Both the position numbers and the translations under genes were made by a program. A stretch of DNA of 29,223 nt. Source: Bacteroidota bacterium. Its GTDB lineage: Bacteria; Bacteroidota; Bacteroidia; B-17B0; Aurantibacillaceae. Where the stretch lies: positions 1-29,223 of the forward strand of contig JAEZDS010000174.1 in assembly GCA_023433205.1 (NCBI GenBank). Reading direction: 5' to 3'. The stretch's first letter is position 1, and the number at the start of each line of letters is the position of its first letter. The notes below the pieces were generated by a model, which saw only the letters and a program-made list of their open reading frames with translations, made no database searches and was not told where the DNA came from. Shown in pieces: positions 9,501-15,850 of this stretch.

Positions 9501-9716
9501 AACTCCGTTTATGGCCCTTTCAAGCGGTGTAACAACAGCCTTGGCGCAAACCTCAGCATTGGCGCCGGTATATTTTGTGGTTACCGTTACCGAAGGTGGT
9601 TCTATCTCGGGGAACTGGGTCACTGGCAGCGTTCCCATTGCGATAAAGCCCAGCAGCGTGATGATCACTGAAATTACTATTGAAAGTACAGGCCTGTGTA
9701 TAAAAAAGCTGAACAT
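6573..9716 (-). CDS. RND multidrug efflux pump, HAE-1 type (AcrB/MexB-like)
   Basis: A 1047-residue inner-membrane proton-driven transporter of full family length. It begins with the family-typical MFSFFIHRPVLSIVISVII first membrane helix. A large periplasmic porter/docking domain follows, then a block of membrane helices from about residue 340, and the pattern repeats in the second half. The essential Lys of TM10 is present (LLGKNAILIVEYA). In TM4 the acidic pair of AcrB reads VDNAIVVVEAVH: Asp409 is kept but the second Asp is Asn410 (codon AAT, 8487-8489). Its ATG overlaps the adaptor stop by one base (TAATG) and its own stop touches the channel gene, giving an uninterrupted adaptor-pump-channel operon. 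The likely substrates are hydrophobic or amphiphilic compounds, by family only. Confidence 0.93.
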   Translation of the reverse strand: MFSFFIHRPVLSIVISVIITLLGFIAMGTLPVTQFPEIEPPSVTVTTKYTGANAEVCAKAVVTPLERAINGVSGMNYMTSVSGNDGTSIIQVYFRSGVDPDLAAVNVQNRVTAVLDELPEEVLQAGVITEKEVNSMLMYLNILSTDSTMDEKFIYNFADINVIKELKRIDGVGFAEIMGSREYSMRIWLKPDRLTAYGISAEEIITALRKQNIEAAPGKIGESSGREGQSLQYVLRYTGKFTTRAEYENLVIKATRDGQIMRIRDVADVEFGSLDYDVLSKENGRPSAAILLKQRPGSNAQKVIEDIKIRMAELKRISFPPGMEYNISYDVSRFLDASIDEVMKTLLEAFLLVALVVFVFLQDLRSTLIPALAVPVSLIGTFFFIQLFGFSINLLTLFALVLSIGIVVDNAIVVVEAVHAKMSELEIGARQATVLAMKEIGSAIVAITLVMSAVFVPVAFMSGPVGVFYRQFSITMAIAIVISGVNALTLTPALCAIMLKNNHGQRARRDLLHRFYSWFNMKYAGLSAKYLRLLKFVLNRRFVTAGLLVLFLAGTVGLGSILPAGFIPTEDQGTIYVNVTTPSGSTLERTDKVMDNIERVASKIDAVEGVSTLAGFSLFTDGAGASFGMAMINLKHWAHRRQSVDEVIALLKDNTKHLRDASIQFFPPPAVPGYGNSSGFELRVQDMTNSDDLQKLEKVSRDFIVELNKRPEIENAFSSYDASFPQYLVRIDQDKAAQKGVDIDMAMSNLQALIGSFYASNFIRFGQLYKVMLQAHPHYRAQPDDVLKMFVKNSRGEMVSYASFASIERVYGPEQLTRYNMYNSAMINGEPQQGYSSGEAIETIKEVAASSLPKGFSFDWSGMTRDEIESSGQAFWIFLICLVFVYLILAAQYENFLLPLPVILSLPAGVFGSYLLLWLLGLQNNIYAQVALVMLIGLLGKNAILIVEYANLRHREGISPKQAAIEGAVSRFRPILMTSFAFIAGLIPLVLATGAGAIGNRTIGAAAVGGMLMGTIFGVIIVPGLFVIFTNISEKFGWHRTQDELHF

Positions 9717-10852
9717 TACCTGCTGGTTTTTTCGCTGTTTATTCTGGAAAGTTCCTGGATGATGTGCTGGGGGTGAACTACCAGTGTTTTGATCTGCAAG
9801 CTGTCGCGCGCGTCCTGGATACCTTCATAAATAAATCTTTCACCGGGTGAAAGACCGCTTGTAATAACATATAAGTGCGGCAAACGATGTGTAGTGCGGA
9901 TCCTTCGCATCCGCAGCACGTTATTACTGTCTACCGCATACACATACATACGGTCCTGGATCTCAAAAGTGGCTTTCTGAGGCACAACGGTTACATTCTT
10001 AAGATATCTTACTACGCGAACCTTGCCACTGGCTCCGTGTTTAAGTACCTTTTCCGGATTCGGGAAGCGCGCCCTGAAGGCTATACTTCCTGTACTCTGA
10101 TCAAACTCCCCCTCTACCGTTTCAATTTTGCCGCGGTACGGATGCTTTTTATTATTGGCAAGGATGAGCGAAACCTCCCTGAATCGTGAATCATCGGAAG
10201 CGTTGGCAACAAAATCGAGATACTCCCTCTCTGAAACATTAAAATACGCGAATACTTCGCGGTTGTCAGAAAGTGTGGTGAGCAATGTGCCCTCATCAAT
10301 AAGACTGCCGGCTTTGTTGGGAATTCTATCAATAACCCCTGAGAACGGTGCCTTTATTTGTGTAAAGCCCAGTCGCAGCCTGGCGCTGGCTTCGTGTGAC
10401 CGAGCCTCCTCAATTTTGGCCTGCAGGGCCGTAAGACGTGCTTTTGCCATCTCCAACTCAGACTTTGAAACTATGTTTTTTTCAACCAGGATCTTTACGT
10501 TCTGGTAATCAAGCTCGGCTGTTTTTGCATCGGCAATCGCTACCTTAAGATTGGCGCTGGCTTTCAGCAGCTCTTCCTGGTACTCCTGACTGCTGATGCT
10601 GAACAACAGATCTCCCTCACGCACGAACTTTCCTTCATCGGTATACACTTTCTCAATATAACCGTCTATCCTGGCTCTAATTTCAATGTTTTGCACAGAG
10701 GTGATCTCTGCCACATAATCTACAGTGTAGGAGGTGTCGATCACAACCGGCATTGTTACAGGGAATTCTTCTGCAGCTGCCTGACCTGGTATGGCCGTTT
10801 CGCATCTTACAAACAGAAAGATCGTATTTACAACAATAAAAATTCTTTTCAT
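9716..10852 (-). CDS. RND efflux periplasmic adaptor (membrane fusion protein)
   Basis: A 378-residue adaptor starting at the ATG 10850-10852, first gene of the efflux operon. The N-terminal hydrophobic stretch (MKRIFIVVNTIFLFV) is a signal or anchor. The barrel-sandwich half-motifs are clear: IRARIDGYIEKVYTDEGKFVREGDLLF early, and IKAPFSGVIDRIPNKAGSL after a helical hairpin (roughly residues 80-150). Beta-barrel and membrane-proximal domains follow. It would bridge the pump and the channel in the periplasm. The frame is open back to a GTG at 10943-10945, but that extension crosses the palindromic leader and lacks family-like sequence. The Cys in FVRCET is not a convincing lipobox because Arg precedes it. 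Confidence 0.9.
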   Translation of the reverse strand: MKRIFIVVNTIFLFVRCETAIPGQAAAEEFPVTMPVVIDTSYTVDYVAEITSVQNIEIRARIDGYIEKVYTDEGKFVREGDLLFSISSQEYQEELLKASANLKVAIADAKTAELDYQNVKILVEKNIVSKSELEMAKARLTALQAKIEEARSHEASARLRLGFTQIKAPFSGVIDRIPNKAGSLIDEGTLLTTLSDNREVFAYFNVSEREYLDFVANASDDSRFREVSLILANNKKHPYRGKIETVEGEFDQSTGSIAFRARFPNPEKVLKHGASGKVRVVRYLKNVTVVPQKATFEIQDRMYVYAVDSNNVLRMRRIRTTHRLPHLYVITSGLSPGERFIYEGIQDARDSLQIKTLVVHPQHIIQELSRINSEKTSR

Positions 10853-10858
10853 ATAAAG

Positions 10859-10884
10859 TATGGTCGCCTGACCATAACTAGTTA
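10859..10884 (-). promoter_or_regulatory. Palindromic operator candidate before the RND efflux operon
   Basis: TATGGTC-GCCT-GACCATA (10859-10876) has perfect 7-bp arms. It overlaps the perfect 10-bp palindrome TAACTAGTTA (10875-10884). The first palindrome ends 7 bases upstream of the adaptor ATG, a place where a TetR-type repressor would block transcription or initiation. No regulator gene is in the window, so the bound protein is unknown. Confidence 0.4.
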
Positions 10885-10948
10885 ATACAAGCAAAGTTGA
10901 TGCGAGCGGGATCGTAGAATTTTCTAAAAAAAACCTGCAGGGCACAGG

Positions 10949-11230
10949 TCATGCAAAGGTTAACGGCGGTGCTCTACCGTGAGAACAGCCAAAACGGAAA
11001 CTGGTGTTAGAAGTCTCTGAAAGGATCCTGAAATCAAGGACCTGCTCTTTAACGGACATTGCGGAGGGAGAACAAAGTACTTCAGGCACTGAAAATTTGG
11101 CTTTGTAAACCGTATCTTCCTGTGCAATGCCAGAAACATTGCTCACATCACAAATCAGTACTGCTTCACCGCTAGCCGCAGCCGGCCATTCTGCCAGAAA
11201 AACAAAAACAAGCAGAAAGTAAAGTTTCAC
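10949..11230 (-). CDS. Small secreted protein of unknown function
   Basis: A possible 93-residue protein starting at GTG 11228-11230. It opens with a good signal peptide (VKLYFLLVFVFLAEWPAAA, cleavage likely after the Ala run) followed by about 74 mature residues containing three Cys. I do not recognise a family. The frame is open further upstream to a TTG at 11315-11317, but that extension looks like leader sequence. It lies 135 bases after mlaF on the same strand and about 97 bases before the efflux adaptor start. The evidence is only the open frame, the signal peptide and sensible spacing, so it may be spurious. Confidence 0.4.
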   Translation of the reverse strand: MKLYFLLVFVFLAEWPAAASGEAVLICDVSNVSGIAQEDTVYKAKFSVPEVLCSPSAMSVKEQVLDFRILSETSNTSFRFGCSHGRAPPLTFA

Positions 11231-11364
11231 AATCTCATTCGCCACAGTACACAGCGAAACTATCAAAAAATAAACTGAGCCGTGTGTTAAGTGAATACAA
11301 TTGAACTTTTTTAACAACGGTGAAATTGACCTTTGTCAACGGCCAGCGAAAATTTGGTCTGATG

Positions 11365-12123
11365 TCAGCGCTGCCGTCCTGTTACAGCCTTCCTGATGAA
11401 CTCGGATGCAAATACAAAGTCGGCGAGCTCCGCGTTCTTTGTAGAGAATATCTGACTTTTATCGCCGGTCCACCATTTCTCCCCCTGATGAACAAACATG
11501 ATGTTCTCTCCAATTTCGATAACGCTGTTCATGTCGTGCGTCACAATGATGGTAGTGATGTTTGATTCGCGGGTGATGTCAAGAATAAGATCATCTATAA
11601 TTATGGCAGTTTTGGGATCCAGTCCTGAATTGGGCTCATCACAAAAAAGATATTCGGGATTATTGGCGATAGCTCTGGCAAGCGCCGCCCGCTTTTTCAT
11701 GCCACCGCTGAGCTCGGCTGGATAAAGGTGATTTTTTCCTTCAAGCTTTACGCGACTTAGACAAAAATTCACCCGTTCAAGTTTTTCTTCTTTTGAAAGG
11801 TGTGTGAACATATCTAGCGGGAACATTACATTCTGCTCAAGTGTCTGCGAATCAAACAGGGCCCCTCCCTGAAAAAGCATACCGATCTTGGTGCGGATCT
11901 CCTGTTTCTGCTCGCTTTCTAATGAAGGAAAATCCAGGCCCTTATACAAAACCTGCCCCTTATCAAGCGCATGAAGTCCTACCATTAACTTAAGGATGGT
12001 TGTTTTACCGCAACCGCTTTCGCCGATTATAAGATTGGTTTTGCCAGGCAGGAAGGTGAAAGAAACATCTTTTACAATGTGGCGACCGTCAAAACTCTTG
12101 TCAATATTTTTTACCTCTATCAG
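11365..12123 (-). CDS. mlaF: MlaF-like ABC transporter ATPase (phospholipid/MCE transport), CTG start
   Basis: A 252-residue ATPase of the MCE-type lipid transport complex. Walker A GESGCGKTT is at residues 34-42, signature LSGGMKKRAALARA, Walker B YLFCDEPNSGLDP, and the switch His in VTHDM. The first in-frame ATG (11983-11985) falls after Walker A and would remove it, so the true start must be upstream. The frame continues to mlaE, where no ATG, GTG or TTG fits. The CTG at 12121-12123 gives the family N-terminus (M)IEVKNIDKSF. It overlaps the mlaE stop as CTGA, the same geometry as the common ATGA coupling; ATA one codon later is the alternative. It partners the MlaE permease encoded directly upstream to move lipids between membranes. 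No MCE-domain (MlaD) gene follows. Confidence 0.88.
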   Translation of the reverse strand: MIEVKNIDKSFDGRHIVKDVSFTFLPGKTNLIIGESGCGKTTILKLMVGLHALDKGQVLYKGLDFPSLESEQKQEIRTKIGMLFQGGALFDSQTLEQNVMFPLDMFTHLSKEEKLERVNFCLSRVKLEGKNHLYPAELSGGMKKRAALARAIANNPEYLFCDEPNSGLDPKTAIIIDDLILDITRESNITTIIVTHDMNSVIEIGENIMFVHQGEKWWTGDKSQIFSTKNAELADFVFASEFIRKAVTGRQR

Positions 12124-12863
12124 CGGTTCAGGAACAGGTTGGTTATGATAAGCGAAAACAAGAGGATCAAAATACTGCTGTATACTACGGCGTTGGTACT
12201 GCTTCTGCCCACCTCGAGTGCTCCGCCGCTGGTATAATATCCATAATAAGATGAAACGGAAGTAATGAGATAAGCGAATACCAGCACTTTGGTAAATGAA
12301 TAGTATAATTTCCAGGGCTCAAAAAAGGCCTGAATGCCGTAAATGTATTCGTAAGCTGAACATGCGCCGGAACTTACACCCATTACGTAGCCCCCGAAAA
12401 TACCCAGGAACATACTAAGCGCTATCAGAAATGGGAATATGATAACTGAAGCGGCAATTTTGGGAAAAATAAGGTATCCGGCGGAATTGATGCCCATGAT
12501 TTCCAGCGCATCTATCTGCTCTGTAATGCGCATTGAACCGATCTCGGATGCAAAGTTTGAACCCACCTTGCCGGCAAGGATGAGACAAACAATGGTTGGA
12601 CTGAATTCCAGAATTATACTTTCGCGGGTGGTAAATCCCACGGCATAAAGGGGCACAAGAGGGCTGGTAAAACTGAATGCAGACTGAATGGCAATGATAC
12701 CACCCATAAATACAGAAATAATGGCAATGATAGATAATGACGATATGCCGATATTATCGATCTCGAATATTGTCTGCCGCACATACATGCTCAACTTTTG
12801 GGGACGCCGGAACACCCGTGCCATCAGCATAAAATACCGTCCTATGTGGTAAAAGGGCTTCAC
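12120..12863 (-). CDS. mlaE: MlaE-like permease of the MCE lipid transport system
   Basis: A 247-residue integral membrane protein with about five to six hydrophobic segments. It carries the MlaE core motif region: FMGGIIAIQ, then the conserved loop GKVGSNFASEIGSMRITEQIDALEIMGINS, then the membrane segments IIFPFLIALSMFLGIFGGYV and VLVFAYLITSVSSYYGYYTSGGALEVGRSS. The start is GTG (12861-12863), giving (M)KPFYHIGRYFMLMARVF as in relatives. The protein sits in the inner membrane and is energised by the ATPase encoded next. Its stop codon TGA overlaps the mlaF start. It is transcribed divergently from the small Cys-containing gene at 12959. Confidence 0.9.
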   Translation of the reverse strand: MKPFYHIGRYFMLMARVFRRPQKLSMYVRQTIFEIDNIGISSLSIIAIISVFMGGIIAIQSAFSFTSPLVPLYAVGFTTRESIILEFSPTIVCLILAGKVGSNFASEIGSMRITEQIDALEIMGINSAGYLIFPKIAASVIIFPFLIALSMFLGIFGGYVMGVSSGACSAYEYIYGIQAFFEPWKLYYSFTKVLVFAYLITSVSSYYGYYTSGGALEVGRSSTNAVVYSSILILLFSLIITNLFLNR

Positions 12864-12941
12864 TATGGCTTTTGTCTCAGCATACAGGCGCCTTCAACGT
12901 GTTATCATGCGCCATCACGGTCAAAAGTAATAAATTCGCCG

Positions 12942-12949
12942 TATATTTG
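12942..12949 (+). promoter_or_regulatory. -7 promoter box, small lipoprotein gene
   Basis: TATATTTG matches TAnnTTTG exactly and lies 9 bases before the ATG at 12959. No good -33 TTG is seen at the expected distance. Confidence 0.45.
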
Positions 12950-12958
12950 CCCCTGCAA

Positions 12959-13087
12959 ATGCTAAAGCGATCTCTGCTTATGATCTCCGCGCTTGTTGTG
13001 GTACTTACCTCGGCGCAAAGCTGCTTCCTTAAAAAGAACCGCTGCGATACCTGCCCCAGTTTTTCTAAAAACAAGCGGCAGAAATAA
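12959..13087 (+). CDS. Small Cys-rich lipoprotein-like protein
   Basis: A 42-residue gene with a hydrophobic N-terminus (MLKRSLLMISALVVVLTSAQSC) ending in a Cys that could be lipidated, although SAQSC is an imperfect lipobox. The mature part is about 21 residues, basic, and holds a CDTCPSFSK motif with a CxxC pair. Small proteins of this layout, a lipobox Cys followed by CDTCPxFS/WS, recur in Bacteroidota genomes as uncharacterised proteins; that statement is from general knowledge. A TATATTTG box just upstream supports expression and excludes the longer frame beginning at 12872. The function is unknown; the CxxC could bind metal or form a disulfide. Confidence 0.6.
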   Translation: MLKRSLLMISALVVVLTSAQSCFLKKNRCDTCPSFSKNKRQK

Positions 13088-13168
13088 AACCGGATGGCCG
13101 GTGGCAGCCCAGGCAGAGAGTTACATTTCCTTTCTTTGGTTTAAACGGGTGCGGATGCGCAATTTTCT

Positions 13169-13176
13169 TATTTTTG
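13169..13176 (+). promoter_or_regulatory. -7 promoter box, PspC-domain gene
   Basis: TATTTTTG (TAnnTTTG) is located 5 bases before the ATG at 13182, implying a very short or leaderless transcript. A -33 element is not clear. Confidence 0.35.
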
Positions 13177-13181
13177 TGTAA

Positions 13182-13418
13182 ATGGTAGACGGCATTAAAA
13201 GATGGTTCGAGCACCGCGCATTTGGTGTGTGTGAATGGTGGGGCAAAAAGCTCGGCATTAACACCACAACTGTGCGCATGTACTTTATCTACCTTTCATT
13301 CTTTACTTTCGGAAGTCCGGTAATAGTATATTTTATTATGGCCTTTATTCTCGAGCACAAGAATTATTTCAAGCCTTTTTACCGGCAGCGCCGTCCCAGT
13401 GTATGGGATATTGAGTAA
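13182..13418 (+). CDS. PspC-domain membrane protein
   Basis: A 78-residue stand-alone PspC domain. The N-terminal half (RWFEHRAFGVCEWWGKKLGINTTTVR) carries the family pattern in which a G-V-C/A segment is followed by a helix ending in T-x-x-R. One membrane helix pair follows (MYFIYLSFFTFGSPVIVYFIMAFIL), and then a basic tail ending in WDIE. PspC proteins act at the inner membrane in envelope-stress responses; in Bacteroidota the short single-domain form is common and its partner is not known. It converges with the AhpD-like gene, whose stop is 5 bases away. Confidence 0.75.
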   Translation: MVDGIKRWFEHRAFGVCEWWGKKLGINTTTVRMYFIYLSFFTFGSPVIVYFIMAFILEHKNYFKPFYRQRRPSVWDIE

Positions 13419-13422
13419 AGGC

Positions 13423-13758
13423 TTAAAGTGCCTCCCAGAATTCCGCTGCTCTGCGTGTGTGGGGAATTACAATGGTGCCACCCACTATGTTGGCCACTGC
13501 AAATACTTCGTAAACTTCTTCAGTGCTGCAGCCCTGCTCTTTACACTTTATCAGATGATATTTGATGCAATCATCGCAGCGCAGCACCATACTGGCAACC
13601 AGTCCAAGCAGCTCCTTGGTTTTTACCGGCAGCGCTCCTTCAGTGTAAGTCTGGGTATCCAGGTTAAAAAGCCGCTTCAGGACCAGGTTATCTTTCGACA
13701 GGATCACCTGATTCATCTTTGACCTGTAGTTGTTGAATTCCTCTAAAACATCAGCCAT
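13423..13758 (-). CDS. Carboxymuconolactone decarboxylase/AhpD-like protein
   Basis: A 111-residue all-helical protein with the CMD/AhpD active-site pattern RCDDCIKYHLIKC: redox pair Cys61 and Cys64, with His68 four residues on. It is probably a thiol-dependent peroxidase or disulfide reductase-like enzyme rather than a lactone decarboxylase, because the CxxC...H triad is intact. There is no signal peptide, so it acts in the cytoplasm. Its ATG overlaps the tatC stop by one base (TAATG), so it is translated with tatC as the last gene of the aro operon. The physiological partner is not visible. Confidence 0.85.
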   Translation of the reverse strand: MADVLEEFNNYRSKMNQVILSKDNLVLKRLFNLDTQTYTEGALPVKTKELLGLVASMVLRCDDCIKYHLIKCKEQGCSTEEVYEVFAVANIVGGTIVIPHTRRAAEFWEAL

Positions 13759-14600
13759 TATAGTTTGTTTTTTTCTTTTCTGCGGATGGTACTTGCCGAT
13801 ACAAACACACTGGCTTCGTACAGAATATACATTGGTACAGCTACTACCATCTGCGAGGTAACATCAGGACTTGGCGTGATGATTGCAGCTACCACCAGGA
13901 TGATCACCACTGCATGTTTGCGGTGCCGGCGCATAAAAGCCGGCGTAAGGAGGCCCATACGCGATAAAAAATGCACCAGTACAGGCATTTCGAAAATAAT
14001 GCCAGATACCAATACCATTGTACTTATAAGCGAAATATAATCATCGAAGGTATTCTGCGTATGAACAATGCCGCTTGACGATACCTGGTAGCTCACAAGG
14101 AAATTATAACTCATGGGAAACAGCAGGAAATAGCCGAATAATATTCCGGTAAGGAAGAGGAAAGTGGCAATCACAATAAACAACTTAACCGGACCCACTT
14201 CCTGGTTTTTGAGTGCAGGCCTGATAAACTTCCACAGCTCCCATAAAATCACCGGAAATCCGAGGATCAAACCAGTGAGAAAAGCAATCCACATGTGGTT
14301 AAAGAACTGTTCGGAGGCGCTTAATGTCTGCAGCCTCGCATCTTTAACAGTGATACACATTACGTCACCAGCTCCCAGCCAGTGACCGAAGGAACAGAGC
14401 GCTCTGTAGGAAAAAAAATCCTGCTGCAGCGGACCAAAGATCAGTCTGTCAAAAATAAAATCGTTGAATACAAAAGCAGAAACCGCGAACAGACAAACTG
14501 CCAGGGCAGAACGCACCAGGTGCCAGCGCAACTCTTCAAGGTGCATAAGGAATGGCATCTCACCACCCGTTTTGGATTTTTTTCCTGCAAAGAATGCCAT
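13758..14600 (-). CDS. tatC: Sec-independent protein translocase TatC
   Basis: A 280-residue polytopic inner-membrane protein, the twin-arginine signal receptor of the Tat translocase. The N-terminal MPFLMHLEELRWHLVRS box is diagnostic. About six membrane helices follow, with the conserved FPVILWELWKFIRPAL segment and the late motif AAIITPSPDVTSQ. The first periplasmic loop (about residues 55-105) is longer than in E. coli, as is usual in Bacteroidota. No TatA/TatB gene is in the window. The start lies 5 bases after the aroA stop, so it is part of the same operon, with no obvious functional link to shikimate synthesis. Confidence 0.95.
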   Translation of the reverse strand: MAFFAGKKSKTGGEMPFLMHLEELRWHLVRSALAVCLFAVSAFVFNDFIFDRLIFGPLQQDFFSYRALCSFGHWLGAGDVMCITVKDARLQTLSASEQFFNHMWIAFLTGLILGFPVILWELWKFIRPALKNQEVGPVKLFIVIATFLFLTGILFGYFLLFPMSYNFLVSYQVSSSGIVHTQNTFDDYISLISTMVLVSGIIFEMPVLVHFLSRMGLLTPAFMRRHRKHAVVIILVVAAIITPSPDVTSQMVVAVPMYILYEASVFVSASTIRRKEKNKL

Positions 14601-14605
14601 TTACT

Positions 14606-15850
14606 TCAGGGCTGCAAATTTACACTAAACCCCAGCGACTGCAAATCATCCCAGAAAGCCGGGTATGACTTGGCTACAACGTTGTGATCCTGAACCATTA
14701 GCGTTCTAAAACATGGGGTAAGCGCTGCGAAACTCATAGCCATTCGATGATCATCATAGGTTTCGATCACGGGATTTAATTCGGTATTTATGCCATTGTG
14801 AGGATTGATCAGAATAAAATCTTCACCACTTTCAACAACTGCGCCCAGTTTCACCAGCTCCTTGTGAAGCGCTTCAATGCGGTCGGTCTCCTTCAAACGA
14901 AGTGTCTGTAATCCCGTAAGCCTGGCACCAACACCCAGCCCGAAGCAGGTAACGGCAAATGTCTGCGCAAGGTCAGGGCAATTAACAAAGTCAAACTCCA
15001 CTTCCTTTTTTAACTGCGGCACCTTCTGCAGCAGCACCGAATCGCTTCTGAAAGTAGATACGATGCCAACTGTGCTGAAAAGTTCGGCCACAACGGAGTC
15101 GGCCTGCAGACTTTTTTTCGAGAACTGACGAAGTTCAACACTCATGTCGGGCGCAAGGGCACATAAAGCACAAAAATAGGAAGCAGCCGACCAGTCTGAT
15201 TCCACCACAAACTGTGGAACAGCTTTTTTCCGCTTTTTGGCGCTTACCTCAATACGTTTTTCCGCAGTAGCACAGTTAAACCCGAACTGCTGCAGCAAAC
15301 CTGTGGTCATTGTAATATAGGGCCGCGACACAACATTTCCTTTCAAATTCACCACAAGTGGCCCATCAAGCAAAGGGGCGATCAGCAACAAAGCCGAAAT
15401 AAACTGGCTGCTTATTCCAGCTGCTATGCTCACCTCTCCACCTGAAAGTTTTTTACCCCTGATCTGCAGAGGAGGAAATCCTTCTTTTTCCAGACAGGTA
15501 ATATCAGCGCCAAGTCCGCGCAGGGCATTTACCAGCTCCCCAACCGGACGTTCCTTCATTCGTTCTGTACCGGTTAATGTCCAGGTTCCGGGTGTTGCCG
15601 CAAGGTAGGCGGTCAAAAAACGCATATCAGTTCCTGCTTGTCCTATGTCAATTGTTGCTGAATCGGTACTCGCGATCAGCGCAAGCGATTGTTCAAGTAT
15701 TCTGGTATCGCCGGCTGAAGAAAGATTTGTTACTTCTGTTCTGGCTTTCAGCACTTCACGCAACAAAAGAAAACGATTGCTGATACTTTTGGAACCCGGC
15801 AGGTGCAGCGAAGTCCTGATCTTACCGGAACCGCCCTCAATTTTCAGCAT
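14606..15850 (-). CDS. aroA: 3-phosphoshikimate 1-carboxyvinyltransferase (EPSP synthase)
   Basis: A 414-residue enzyme joining phosphoenolpyruvate and shikimate 3-phosphate, the sixth shikimate step. Motifs in order: LPGSKSISNR (substrate Lys21 and Arg26), QAGTDMRFLTAYLA (PEP/glyphosate loop), LKETDRIEALHKELVKLGA, and ETYDDHRMAMSFA near the C-terminus. In the PEP loop, the residue matching E. coli Pro101 is Phe78, while the Gly and Thr before it (Gly73, Thr74) are kept. The ATG overlaps the 3' end of aroB by 14 bases, so the two shikimate genes are co-translated. The family and function are secure. Confidence 0.96.
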   Translation of the reverse strand: MLKIEGGSGKIRTSLHLPGSKSISNRFLLLREVLKARTEVTNLSSAGDTRILEQSLALIASTDSATIDIGQAGTDMRFLTAYLAATPGTWTLTGTERMKERPVGELVNALRGLGADITCLEKEGFPPLQIRGKKLSGGEVSIAAGISSQFISALLLIAPLLDGPLVVNLKGNVVSRPYITMTTGLLQQFGFNCATAEKRIEVSAKKRKKAVPQFVVESDWSAASYFCALCALAPDMSVELRQFSKKSLQADSVVAELFSTVGIVSTFRSDSVLLQKVPQLKKEVEFDFVNCPDLAQTFAVTCFGLGVGARLTGLQTLRLKETDRIEALHKELVKLGAVVESGEDFILINPHNGINTELNPVIETYDDHRMAMSFAALTPCFRTLMVQDHNVVAKSYPAFWDDLQSLGFSVNLQP

